A DNA stretch of 64,000 nt, taken from the NCBI GenBank assembly GCA_022826805.1, contig JAJDUH010000005.1:47815-111814 (forward strand). Reading direction: 5' to 3'. Below the pieces are notes generated by a model that saw only the letters and a list, made by a program, of their open reading frames with translations, had not been told where the DNA came from and searched no databases. A program made the translations under genes and the position numbers. This stretch comes from Candidatus Poribacteria bacterium. GTDB taxonomy: Bacteria; Poribacteria; WGA-4E; WGA-3G. Of the stretch, positions 43,450 to 52,700 are shown in pieces; positions within the stretch are counted from its first letter, which is position 1, and each line of letters begins with the position of its first letter.

Positions 43450-44772
43450 TTAGTCTGAGCCTCCGTTTTTCGCTTCGCTCACCTGATGGAGGTATTCTTG
43501 GGCTTGTTTGTTATCCGGTGCCAATTTAAGAGCCTTCTGGAAAACGGCTTCAGCCTGATTATAATCTTTCATAGCGAGATGGATTGCACCGAGCATATTG
43601 AGACTTTGCACGTTTGGCATCGTTTCGGTCGCATTTTGGGCGAGTTGGCGGGCGATTTCCAGGTGATGCTCAGATTCCTTTGGCTGGTCATGCTGTTGAT
43701 ACAGTAAACCGAGCATCAGATGCCCTTTTATATATTGCGTGTTAACCCCGATAGCGGTTTTGTAGACGGTGACCGCCTTTTTGCGCTGTTGATTTTGGAT
43801 GTAGAGTGCTGCGATTTTATCGTAAGCCTCCATCAAAGAGGCGTCTTTGAGAATGGCGGTTTTATACTGTTCAAACGCTTGTCCGGGTCGGTTGTGTGCT
43901 GCATAGATTTTCGCAAGTGCCATATAACCGTTCGGGTCGTCCGGTTTTTCACGAATTTTCTGATGTACCATCTCAAGAGTATCTTGAAATTCACGAATCT
44001 GTTGTGCGATTTCGTGTTGACGCTTTGCTGCTTCAACCTGTCCGAGACGGAAATAGCAACGCGCCAGATTATGATGAAATATGAGATCCCCCGTACGATG
44101 CGGGATCACCCGCTCATATTCGCTAATTGCTTTCTCATATTCACCCATCTGTTGATAAGTGAAACCGAGTTCAAATCTTGCTAATGCGTAGTCGGTGTCA
44201 ATTGCCAACGCCTGTTGAAAGTCAGTGATTGCCTTCTCATACTCGCCCTGTTTTGTGTAGATAATTCCGCGATTGCAGTATATATCTGGCGATTGTAGCC
44301 TCAGTTCAATAGCCTGTGTATACGTTTCTAACGCCGCGTCAAACTTGAACTGGGCGTGATAGATGTTACCCAATCCGAAATATGCTTGAGGTAACCTGGG
44401 AGCTAATTCGATTGCTTTCTCATAATGTGCAATCGCCTCCGTGGTTTCCCCACGCTCTGCAAGCAGGATTCCCATTACGGCGTGTGCTTGCAGGATATTG
44501 TCGTTGAGGGCAAGTGCTTTTTGGAGGGCGTCAATAGCATCATCTATCCGACCCATTTTCCAGTAGATCATGCCGATGCCGCTATGTGCCTCGGCGAAGT
44601 TCGCGTCCAACTGTAATACCTTCTGATATTCGCGCAGTGCCTCATCAAAGCGTTGCTGGTTGGCAAACGTCGCCGCCTGCCGATAGTGCCATAACAATGG
44701 ATCAGCACGTTGGGCACTCACCGCGAAACTGGAACAGAATAAGATAAGAACAGTTGGAAATAGATATCTCAT
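43450..44772 (-). CDS. Exported TPR protein
   Basis: 440 residues from ATG 44770-44772; a GTG one codon earlier is possible. Signal peptide ending AVSAQ. About ten tetratricopeptide repeats of 34 residues follow, with typical G-x-x-x-x-x-x-x-x-x-A and P positions (FAEAHSGIGMIYWKMGRIDD, PQAYFGLGNIYHAQFKFDA, YALARFELGFTYQQMGEYEK, MEAYDKIAALYIQNQQRKKA). A superhelical scaffold for protein contacts outside the cytoplasm is expected. The operon partner is the ASPIC/FG-GAP protein, which starts one base after this stop. Confidence 0.8.
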   Translation of the reverse strand: MRYLFPTVLILFCSSFAVSAQRADPLLWHYRQAATFANQQRFDEALREYQKVLQLDANFAEAHSGIGMIYWKMGRIDDAIDALQKALALNDNILQAHAVMGILLAERGETTEAIAHYEKAIELAPRLPQAYFGLGNIYHAQFKFDAALETYTQAIELRLQSPDIYCNRGIIYTKQGEYEKAITDFQQALAIDTDYALARFELGFTYQQMGEYEKAISEYERVIPHRTGDLIFHHNLARCYFRLGQVEAAKRQHEIAQQIREFQDTLEMVHQKIREKPDDPNGYMALAKIYAAHNRPGQAFEQYKTAILKDASLMEAYDKIAALYIQNQQRKKAVTVYKTAIGVNTQYIKGHLMLGLLYQQHDQPKESEHHLEIARQLAQNATETMPNVQSLNMLGAIHLAMKDYNQAEAVFQKALKLAPDNKQAQEYLHQVSEAKNGGSD

Positions 44773-44787
44773 CACTATAGTTGTCAG

Positions 44788-45100
44788 TTCTGGGTTGAAT
44801 CAGAATCAACGGTATGAATGCTATCAAGCATTCACCGAGTATAAAGCCTATAAAGGCTTTACCGGGGTTTTGAGTTGAAGGAGGAAGGTTATCGGTTCTG
44901 GGTTGAATCAGAATCAACGGTATCAATGCCTTAATGGCATTGACCGGGTATAAAGCCCATAAAGGCTTTACCGGGGTTTTGAGTTGTGGGAGGAAGGTTA
45001 TCGGTTCTGGGTTAAATCAAAATCAACGGTATGAATGCCTTAGGGCATTCACCGGGCATGAACCGGGTATAAAGTCCGTATGGACTTCACAGGGCATTCC
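44788..45100. repeat. 7-4-7 hairpin repeat cluster B, about 108-bp tandem units
   Basis: Three tandem units (starts 44788, 44896, 45005; period 108-109), each beginning TTCTGGGTTRAATCARAATC and containing two hairpins. Hairpins: GAATGCT-ATCA-AGCATTC (44816), AAAGCCT-ATAA-AGGCTTT (44843), CAATGCC-TTAAT-GGCATTG (44924), AAAGCCC-ATAA-AGGCTTT (44952, one mismatch), GAATGCC-TTAG-GGCATTC (45033), AAGTCC-GTAT-GGACTT (45072). Flanks CGGTAT before and ACCGGG after are constant, while stem bases change in matched pairs. Confidence 0.8.
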
Positions 45101-45154
45101 CCGGAGTGAAGAGGGATCGCGGTGGCGGTGACGTTTAACGGGCATACCACAACG

Positions 45155-45237
45155 CCTCTTTAACTCATAACTCATAACTCACGACTCATGACCCTTCCTC
45201 CCACTACCCAAAGCTCAAGACTCACGACTCTGCCACG
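45155..45237. repeat. Simple-sequence tract (ACTCATAACTCATAACTCACGACTC)
   Basis: About 80 bases made of degenerate CTCATAACTCA/CACGACTCATGAC words, of the type also seen near 2850, 14577, 16977 and, in frame, inside genes at 16408-16478 and 16691-16735. No gene is encoded in 44773-45277. Confidence 0.6.
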
Positions 45238-45277
45238 CCGTGTAAGATAAATAAAAGCAATCGCGGTTGATTTGGGA

Positions 45278-46294
45278 CTATTCATAGCCGCGTTTGATGT
45301 TACCCCATGTTGATGGCAGTTTGTCCGCAGGATCGACAGACGTTGCACTACCGACGACCTCGTTGGAAATGATAAGATCACCGAGTACACCTGGGCTGTT
45401 ATCGTTTTCAAAGTCACTCGACCAAGCGACCGCACCGCCAAGGGGTGCGGCGTATGTGCCCGGTGCTGCCCCGTCAACGTCTGTGATTGTGATGTCGAAT
45501 CCGATGACTAAGCCGTCTGTAGGAGCGAGGGCTGCGCCGAAAAATGGCTCAAAGATCGACCAAGGAAGGCGTATCTCAGCAGCATAACCGCTACCCGTTT
45601 TCTGACCTGCGACGTGTCCGTTACCGGGTTCGCCTAACTCTGGATCGACGGCGGCATTCAACGATTGTGACCACGCACCACTTGATCCTGCGGTTGTTAC
45701 GGGCGCGAAGATCCAATAGTGATCGTCTGCTTCGTAGGTGCTGTTATTGGCAACGTGTTTCGTCTCGAATTTATGGTGGTCAAATTCAAAAACGGGTGCA
45801 TCGTGCTTGGTGTCGAATAGCAGCCATATCCCGTCAATGTCTCCAGACCGAGAGGCGAGATCGTTGGCATACGCGTGGTGGGTATCGTCGGTGATATCAA
45901 ACCCAAAGTAGAGATAGTCGTCATCCCATAGCGTTGCCCAGCGCGCCAGGAAGTCGTCGTCGCCATCGAATTTGCCGCGGCTAACCCGGAGTCCACCATC
46001 ATTTGTGTCGCTGCCAGCACCACCGCCGGGAATAATCTGGTACCATTCTTGGTTATGTTTCGGATCGCGAGGGTCTACAACAATGTCTTGCAAGGGTGAA
46101 GCTTCTTGAAATATTGCGTCCCATTCTGCTTCGTCGAGATTTCCATCAATTGTGAGAGGTGCTTCAGTTTTTTTAGATGTTACCTCACCACCTGAGTGTG
46201 TCATTACCGGCAGTGTAGAAAGTGTGAATAGAACGCAGCAGGCGATAATGAATAAATTAAATTTTACAGAGAGCAATTTTTGGGGAATAAACAT
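45278..46294 (-). CDS. Secreted CBM9-like protein with C-terminal KLxxTWGxIK tail
   Basis: 338 residues from ATG 46292-46294, with AGGAG upstream; an earlier ATG adds 29 residues without homology. Signal peptide about 1-40 (FNLFIIACCVLFTLSTLPVM). A CBM9-like/ethylbenzene-dehydrogenase-related beta sandwich starts at APLTIDGNLDEAEWDAIF and includes DDYLYFGFDITDDTHHAYAN and GYAAEIRLPWSIFEPFFGA. It ends SVDPADKLPSTWGNIKRGYE, one of the four shared tails in this window. It probably binds saccharide outside the cell. Confidence 0.75.
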   Translation of the reverse strand: MFIPQKLLSVKFNLFIIACCVLFTLSTLPVMTHSGGEVTSKKTEAPLTIDGNLDEAEWDAIFQEASPLQDIVVDPRDPKHNQEWYQIIPGGGAGSDTNDGGLRVSRGKFDGDDDFLARWATLWDDDYLYFGFDITDDTHHAYANDLASRSGDIDGIWLLFDTKHDAPVFEFDHHKFETKHVANNSTYEADDHYWIFAPVTTAGSSGAWSQSLNAAVDPELGEPGNGHVAGQKTGSGYAAEIRLPWSIFEPFFGAALAPTDGLVIGFDITITDVDGAAPGTYAAPLGGAVAWSSDFENDNSPGVLGDLIISNEVVGSATSVDPADKLPSTWGNIKRGYE

Positions 46295-46470
46295 TGTGAA
46301 TCTCCTATTGATAACCTTCGCTGTAAAGCGCAAGATGTTTCTGTTTTTTGTAGAAACGGGCTTAAGGTTTAGGTGTTCCAAGCAATAGAGACATTAGTCA
46401 AACTAATGAACTGTGTGTGCCATCGCTCGTAGCTATAGAGACCTCATCCGTAGCGATTAGCTTCTAATAA

Positions 46471-46499
46471 ACTTTACAGAAGGTAGAAGTAAAAGTCAA
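46471..46499 (-). promoter_or_regulatory. Possible promoter of the CBM9-like gene
   Basis: On the - strand TTGACT (46494-46499) and TAAAGT (46471-46476) with 17 bases between, about 180 bases upstream of the start. The -10 hexamer is weak. Confidence 0.3.
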
Positions 46500-46579
46500 G
46501 TAAAATAAGTCGGGATTCGGAGATCCCTTCTACAACTGTTATATATGAACTGAGGGGTTGTTCTTATGGCTGCCCATGA

Positions 46580-47194
46580 TTATTTCAATGTAATTTGCGG
46601 ATCGTCCTCGTATGCTGAATCTATTTGAACGAGACGCTCTAAAATCAAACAAAACAACGCGAACAGAGACTTTAGTAATGCTGTTTCTTTGATAACGCCG
46701 AGGCATTCAAAGTACAACTCATCAACACCTTCAGGAAAATCAGGACCGAACTGCCCTTCGTCGTCTTTAATCCTGAGGTGAATTCTTGGTTGTCTTTGAC
46801 ATAACTCCTTTATCCTGTCATCGGCGAGTAGCAGTTTGATTTTCTCTGGGTTGTTGCCTTTGATTACAAACTGTTTATCGAAAAATGGATCCCCTATTTC
46901 TATATCCTGCATACCGAAGAATTTACCAATTGAACTGAAGAATCCTTCGCGTGAAATCTGAAAGTAGAGACCGTCTTTGTTTACAAAGGGTGCGCGCATC
47001 CGAGTGCATGTGTGTGATGATTGGCCGGTTGAGACGGTGTAGGTGTCAAGTAAGATTTGCCACTCACGGCGTTTGTAGATGAGAACATCCTTTTTCCAAA
47101 AGCCACCCTCAATAAATTCACCATCTATATCCGTGGCAATCTGTTCCCAGATTTCATCTTTGGACGGACCGAAAATAGACCTGCGTTTACTCAT
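46580..47194 (-). CDS. Conserved-looking protein of unknown function (DUF3137-like)
   Basis: 204 residues; GGAG 6 bases before the ATG. Soluble, with a mixed alpha/beta pattern (IWEQIATDIDGEFIEGGFWK, VLIYKRREWQILLDTYTV, DPFFDKQFVIKGNNPEKIKL) and one hydrophobic helix near the C-terminus (LLKSLFALFCLILERLV). The strand order and the F-VIKGNNPEKIKLLL-DDRI block recall DUF3137-type proteins, but the match is by eye only. It is 79 bases downstream of the O-methyltransferase gene and may be in its operon. Confidence 0.55.
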   Translation of the reverse strand: MSKRRSIFGPSKDEIWEQIATDIDGEFIEGGFWKKDVLIYKRREWQILLDTYTVSTGQSSHTCTRMRAPFVNKDGLYFQISREGFFSSIGKFFGMQDIEIGDPFFDKQFVIKGNNPEKIKLLLADDRIKELCQRQPRIHLRIKDDEGQFGPDFPEGVDELYFECLGVIKETALLKSLFALFCLILERLVQIDSAYEDDPQITLK

Positions 47195-47273
47195 CGTTTG
47201 CTCCGTAACGTAGATTCTTGAAGATAGAAACCTAAAGTAGTGTAGGTGAGGACAGCACCAATAAAGAAATGAA

Positions 47274-47954
47274 CTAACGTTTCAACGCGACCGAGACGCC
47301 ATCGCGGAGCGGAATAATTGTCGTGAATACCTCAGGCGAGTTGTAGAGGAGCCGCGTTACCTCTCTAACGCCAATTGTAGCATCGTGAAACCACTTCTCC
47401 CGTTCATCAAGTCCTTCCGGGGCACTCCCCGGCTCCTGCGTGATGACGCGTCCCATCCAAAGCATGTTGTCCGTGATAAACAACCCACCACTCCTAAGCC
47501 GTGGAATTGCTTTCCGAAACGCTTCAGGATACCCGTCTTTATCGATGTCATTATAGATGATGTCGAACTCACCTTCGGTTTCGTCTATGATTTCAAGGGC
47601 GTTGCCAACGCGATAGTCGATACGGTCGGCGATACCACCGCTCGCGAGATATTCCGCGGCGCGATCAGCGTTCTCCTGTGATCCGTCGGTACAGATGATG
47701 GAGGCTTCCGGTTTTTGCAGTGCCTTCGCCATCCAATACGCTGAGTAGCCAAAGCCTGAGCCCATCTCGAAAATTCGGGTCGGATTGGTGAGTAATACGA
47801 GTTGGTGCAAGACGCGTCCGACGAGCGGTCCAACGATAGGAAAGCGGTTTGCTCGTGCGTGTGCCTCCATTTCCGTGAGAACTTCATCGCGTTCAGGAAT
47901 AATGTCGAGTAGGTAGTCGTCAATCGACGGGTGAAGAATATCCATACGTTGCAT
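47274..47954 (-). CDS. O-methyltransferase, class I SAM-dependent
   Basis: 226 residues; AGGAG upstream of the ATG. Family signatures: IFEMGSGFGYSAYWMAKALQ (motif I), SIICTDGSQENADRAAEYLA, DIIYNDIDKDGYPEAFRKAI (motif IV with the metal-binding acidic pair) and GGLFITDNMLWMGRV. It is of the COG4122/caffeoyl-CoA-like group, which methylates catechol-type hydroxyls with a divalent metal. Substrate unknown. Confidence 0.85.
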   Translation of the reverse strand: MQRMDILHPSIDDYLLDIIPERDEVLTEMEAHARANRFPIVGPLVGRVLHQLVLLTNPTRIFEMGSGFGYSAYWMAKALQKPEASIICTDGSQENADRAAEYLASGGIADRIDYRVGNALEIIDETEGEFDIIYNDIDKDGYPEAFRKAIPRLRSGGLFITDNMLWMGRVITQEPGSAPEGLDEREKWFHDATIGVREVTRLLYNSPEVFTTIIPLRDGVSVALKR

Positions 47955-48074
47955 AACTCGCTCCTGTTTGTTTGATAGTGGATCGGCTACTTAGAAAGTG
48001 TACATATTCAATATCTGTGAGACCTAAGCCGAAAACCGATTCGGACAACGGACGAAGCGATCAGAGTTTAATAG

Positions 48075-49199
48075 TTAAAAAACTTCTCGCTGCCACTGTT
48101 CGAGTGGGTGTTCGCGTGGCGTGAGCGGCATAGGAATTCGCCTCCCCTGACGATGCGATTCCCAAGTTGCATGTATCATTTCAAGGCAATCGCGACCGTC
48201 TCTACCGCTCGCGAAGGGATCGCGGTCTTCTTCTATGGCTTTAATGAGGTCACGTAGCATGAGGCGTTGCAGTAATAGCCGTATGGATGCTTTATCTCGT
48301 GGGTTGCCTTGCTCGTCGAGGTCTTCAGCGGACAGATGCACGGGTTCCCAGGCTTCCCCTGGTGTCTTATGCTGTCCCTTGTGGATAAACATCGTGGTAC
48401 CGACACTCTCTCGGATGGCGATTCTGCCTTCAGTCCCGACGATGTCGATGCCATAGGCGTTATCGTTGGTCTCTGGCTGTGCGAGGAACTGCACATCTGC
48501 ATGGACACCGTTCTTGAAGCGGAAGGCGGCGTGTCCGCGTTCGCCGAGTACAAGTCCTGCATCCCGGTCAAAAGAATGGACTTCTTGGGTGTGTTTTATG
48601 TCCTCAACGGTTGACTCGCGTCCGTCCATCTGTACAAGATGTGCGTGTGTCCATTCGACGTCGCCACTGAAAAGGCGTAGCCAGTCGTAGAGATGGGTAC
48701 CCATCTCCATGAGCGAGTTACCCACTTTGCGTCCGCCTTTGTCGGTTGCCTTCATCAGGACGACATCGCCGATCTCACCCTTTTCGATCAGGGACAGAAC
48801 GTGACGGTTATATGGACTGGCGCGTTTGATGTGGTTAATGGCGAACTTGACATCGTGTTGGTTGCAGCTCTCAACCATTTCGTCGGCTTCAATAAGGTTG
48901 AGGGCAGTTGGCTTTTCACAGAAAACGTGGATGCCGCGCTGTGCCGCTGCGATTGTTGGCGCGTGGTGCATCGGTGCCTGCGTTGGAACGATGACGATAT
49001 CGGGTTGTTCTTCGTCAAGCATCTTTTCGTAGTCATCATAGATGGCTTTGACGCCGAACCGCTCGCTCCATGCTTTTGCTCGCTCTGGATTGATTTCTGC
49101 TCCGGCAACGAGTTCACAATTCGTCTCTAACTCTACTGCTTGGGCATGAGCGCCACCCATGCCCCCTAAGCCGATAATTGCTATGCGATAGTTGTTCAT
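48075..49199 (-). CDS. Gfo/Idh/MocA-family oxidoreductase
   Basis: 374 residues. Rossmann motif IAIIGLGGMGGAHAQAVE at the N-terminus, the family's second signature HVFCEKPTALNLIEADEMV and the central FAINHIKRASPYNRHVLSLI. The catalytic His/Asp region MEMGTHLYDWLRLFSGDV is also present. A NAD(P)-dependent sugar or inositol dehydrogenase is expected. It is divergent from the large gene at 49710, with a 510-base control region between. Confidence 0.85.
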   Translation of the reverse strand: MNNYRIAIIGLGGMGGAHAQAVELETNCELVAGAEINPERAKAWSERFGVKAIYDDYEKMLDEEQPDIVIVPTQAPMHHAPTIAAAQRGIHVFCEKPTALNLIEADEMVESCNQHDVKFAINHIKRASPYNRHVLSLIEKGEIGDVVLMKATDKGGRKVGNSLMEMGTHLYDWLRLFSGDVEWTHAHLVQMDGRESTVEDIKHTQEVHSFDRDAGLVLGERGHAAFRFKNGVHADVQFLAQPETNDNAYGIDIVGTEGRIAIRESVGTTMFIHKGQHKTPGEAWEPVHLSAEDLDEQGNPRDKASIRLLLQRLMLRDLIKAIEEDRDPFASGRDGRDCLEMIHATWESHRQGRRIPMPLTPREHPLEQWQREVF

Positions 49200-49290
49200 G
49201 TTTGTTTTGCCTTATATTGTTTGCCAAGTAGATATGTGCTTCGTTTGCAACTATCATAGCAACATCAGGGTTGAGGTGCAAGAAAAAATT

Positions 49291-49398
49291 GCAGTAAAGT
49301 GCTTATAAATAGGGTTGAGTAAAGGCGTAGTAGGTTTCTCTAAACGCTTAAGGCGAACTCACCAAATTTTTCGGGCTGGAAGCCTTGCACTTTACTGC
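49291..49398. repeat. Long-loop inverted repeat GCAGTAAAGTGC/GCACTTTACTGC
   Basis: Perfect 12-bp arms at 49291-49302 and 49387-49398, enclosing 84 bases. It could be a small mobile palindromic element or a structured transcript. No open frame of note lies within it. Confidence 0.5.
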
Positions 49399-49452
49399 AG
49401 GGAGAAAAGTCCGTCCTCGTGTGTTAGACTATTGCGTTGTTTGTAAAAAAAC

Positions 49453-49481
49453 TTGACTTTCGTCTGAAGTTTTGGTATAAT
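49453..49481 (+). promoter_or_regulatory. Upstream promoter of the multidomain gene
   Basis: TTGACT (49453-49458), 17-base spacer, TATAAT (49476-49481). Confidence 0.55.
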
Positions 49482-49525
49482 CCAGTGCAATGCGTATGGT
49501 TCCCTACAAATTTATCACAATTTTT

Positions 49526-49554
49526 TTGACATTCGCTGGAGTTGAGGTTATAAA
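49526..49554 (+). promoter_or_regulatory. Proximal promoter of the multidomain gene
   Basis: TTGACA (49526-49531), 17-base spacer, TATAAA (49549-49554). The Fur-like box at 49558-49576 covers the expected start of transcription, so this promoter is the better candidate for metal control. Confidence 0.6.
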
Positions 49555-49557
49555 TAT

Positions 49558-49664
49558 GATAATGAGTCTCAGTATCGTATTTTCAGAAATGAATCTCTAA
49601 CATAGATCGGAGGATTTCATACTAATTATGAGTATCACTGAATATAATAATGAGTCTCACTATC
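49558..49664 (+). promoter_or_regulatory. Three Fur-like boxes
   Basis: Box 1 GATAATGAGTCTCAGTATC (49558-49576) matches the 19-bp Fur consensus at 15 of 19 positions and is a 9-1-9 near palindrome. Box 2 AATTATGAGTATCACTGAA (49624-49642) is weaker, about 11 of 19. Box 3 AATAATGAGTCTCACTATC (49646-49664) matches at 14 of 19. All precede the ATG at 49710. Confidence 0.55.
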
Positions 49665-49709
49665 ATTATATTTTATCAAACTCACCTTAATGGATGGGGA
49701 GTAAAACAG

Positions 49710-52700
49710 ATGACAAAAGAACGAATTCGGATTTTAGTCGATACTTCACGCGATAACTGCTGGTCAAACGGATTGATATATATCGAGCCGGACAACCTCT
49801 ATCAAACCACTAACAATCGGGATTATCTCAGTGAAGAGGTGCTAAAGAATTACGATGTGTTGACAATTTGCAGCAATACATCGCTAAAATATACCAATGC
49901 AGAACTTCAATTGATCCGAGAGTTTGTAGAAAATGGTGGTGGACTCCTTTTAGCTGCCAACACAAGTCGGTTCGAGCGAGATGTCTGTGAGCCGATCTCA
50001 GAATTGGGTGTTAATCACATCGCATCTCTCTTCGGGGCGCGGTTTCTTCTGTTACCTGAAAGACAAGGAGAAAAGGGCATCAATGAGAATCCACCACGTA
50101 TACCCCATGGACAAGGAGAAATCGATGTTGAGGCGAGTCCGTTACGCAGCTATACAAAGAAAGATCTGCGTCTCACGGACTCCGAAATTGTCGATGGATT
50201 AGGACTTGATGACTTGGGTCTTATGCATTGTGGGATCCTCGATATTCCTGCCGATAGGAATGTTTTTCTTAAACACAACAAGACAGGAGAACCCGTTGGG
50301 GCCGGTCTCCATTTTGGAGCGGGGCGCGTTCTGTTAATCAATGCGCAACCCTTTCAAGCAGGAGATTACCAGAATCATCTTGTAACTGGACGATTTATTG
50401 ATTGGTTGGGAACCAACCGCGTCTCTTTGACAACGGGTGCACAAACGATCCCTGATGAGATTCCGATCAACGAACAGGTCAGAGAGGACGGAAAAATCAA
50501 AGTTTTCTATACGCATTTCGTCGAGGATCGTGTGGATACTTGTATGGCTTATGCTAAGAAACTACACAAGGAAATGCTCTCAAAATTCCCTGAAGGTGAA
50601 AAAATTGAATGGCAAATCAGTCTGATGCCGTCGGATTTGATACCGTCGGCTACTATTGAATACTGGCTCGGTGGGGGAGGGGCGGTCGGTGCCTCTGTCA
50701 GTCCCTCGAGACTCGCCTTCGCGTTCGGTTTTGAGGCGAGTGGATTGCTCGTCAACAAAACGCCGTTTGGAAAGGCGGCGTATGTTATGTCTGAGGGATT
50801 CCAGTTTTTTTTCGGTATCTGGGCAATGAAATTACTCGGATTTGAGCAAGAAGCGGCGGAGATACTTTCCGAATTCGAGCGGCGATTTCAAGAAAGCACC
50901 GAAGTCGAGAGGATGATCGACATCACAAAGGTTTACGATCAACCCTCTCACAAACGGACCTGGATACTGAAGGCACTCCTCGAGAAATATGGGGACGATC
51001 TATTCATCCGATTTGCCGAAATGGTCTCAGAAACAGAGGGGCCTCCAGACAAGAATATGCCACTCACAACCTTCTCTTATGTGGATATACTCATCTATTA
51101 CCTCAGTCGAGTGGTAGGTGAAGATTTGTTTCCATGGTTTGAAGAGATCGGCACGACCGTCCATCCGCTCCCGTTGGGATTTCCGAATGATAGTGCCGAA
51201 TTTGTAACAGAAGTCCGTGAACGCCTCAACGGAATAGTTCGTGACACAACCGCAGACACCAGCGACAGAATCGATGCAATCGAGGGGCTCCTCAGGATCG
51301 CTGACGAATCGGAGGATGGGGTCTCGGAATTGGACGCAGCGGATAGATATGAACGTCTGATTGCAGCGGCAAAACTGCTCAAGGGCTGCGATGACCGGGC
51401 GATGAAAGTACTTGAAGCACTCACAGTTGAAACCGGGAACGATGGACTCGTAGCGATGGCAGTTCTGATGTTGGTTCGTAGTGGTCAAGTGGGAGAAACG
51501 CTGGATCGGCTCGTGGAGATCGCACCGCACCAAGATTACAAGTACCAAATTGAAGCCGGATACCTGCTTAAAAAAATGGACCATCCAACCGCTGAACGGT
51601 TTTCACACGAAAGGATCGTCGACGAAAACGGTGATCCTGTCATAACAATGGAGGTCGAACATAATAGGAACTGGCATCTCTATTCAATTGTTGATGGGTG
51701 TCACGTTGCTGTTTACCGCGCGGGGCCCCATACACATCATTTTCCTTATAACACGCACGTCCCCGGCATTTACATAGGATGGTTGCATACCGTTCCAAAT
51801 TGTCGTCGGAAGGGATTGTCGCAGTGGATAATGGATGTGTCAATGTCGCATGAGCTGGTCCGCCGACACTCCTGTATCTCTCTCATCACTGGCACAGACA
51901 ACACCGCCCATGGACTCTACAGGAGTTTTGGGTTTGTCGATGGACTCTTAGAGCAAGCGTTCACGAAAACGTTACAGCAGGAACCGACGAAAGTGGTCGA
52001 AGGTTTAGCTATCCGTCCATACTCGCATGGGGATGAAGTCGAGATGGCGAAGGTATCCAATGCGTTTCATGAGGACCAGATGGAGAGCGGACGGAAACGT
52101 GCCGTGAGGCGGAGAACGTCAGAAACCCAATTGATTTATCTCGCAGAGAAGGGTGGAGAACTGCTTGGGTATCTGCAAGCAGGATGCAGTGAGAACGGAA
52201 TATCTGCTTGGATATCAGAATTCTGTCTTAAACCCCAACCCTCTGAGAATGAAAATTTACTTAAGGAGGTTGGGACCGCTCTGCTCAGCGAGTTGCACAG
52301 CGAACTGGTGAAACGTGAATATGAACAGGTAAACTGGAGTTCGCAAGGAGAAGCGGAAAAGAATTATGTCAGAAAGTTGTTCCACAATTCGGGGTACACG
52401 TCAGTGTTCACAAATTGGGTGTGGATGTTCAGGATCATCAACCTGCCGATGCTACTGGGTGAGCTTATTCCACTACTTTCCAAGCGACTGAACGAGAGCG
52501 ACGCTTACAAAAACTGGCAGGGAACCATCGGCATCAAAAGTTCAGAACATCAGACGAGTCTTATCATCAGCGATGGCGAAATTCGCGTATCTCAGGAAAT
52601 CTCAGAAGGAACTGCAATCCATATCACTACAGACGATGACACACTTACGCAATTCATTTGGGGGGTCCTCACACCCTACGAAGCATTTTTACAGAATCAA

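Noticed and set aside
44788..45100. 108-bp tandem units as a CRISPR-like or iteron array
   Set aside because: Units carry two palindromes with changing stems and no spacers, no cas or rep genes are near, and copies are dispersed.
49398..49425. GGAGAAAAGTCCGTCCTCGTG resembles part of the RNase P RNA core
   Set aside because: Only a short stretch agrees; the other conserved blocks and the overall length of RNase P RNA are missing.
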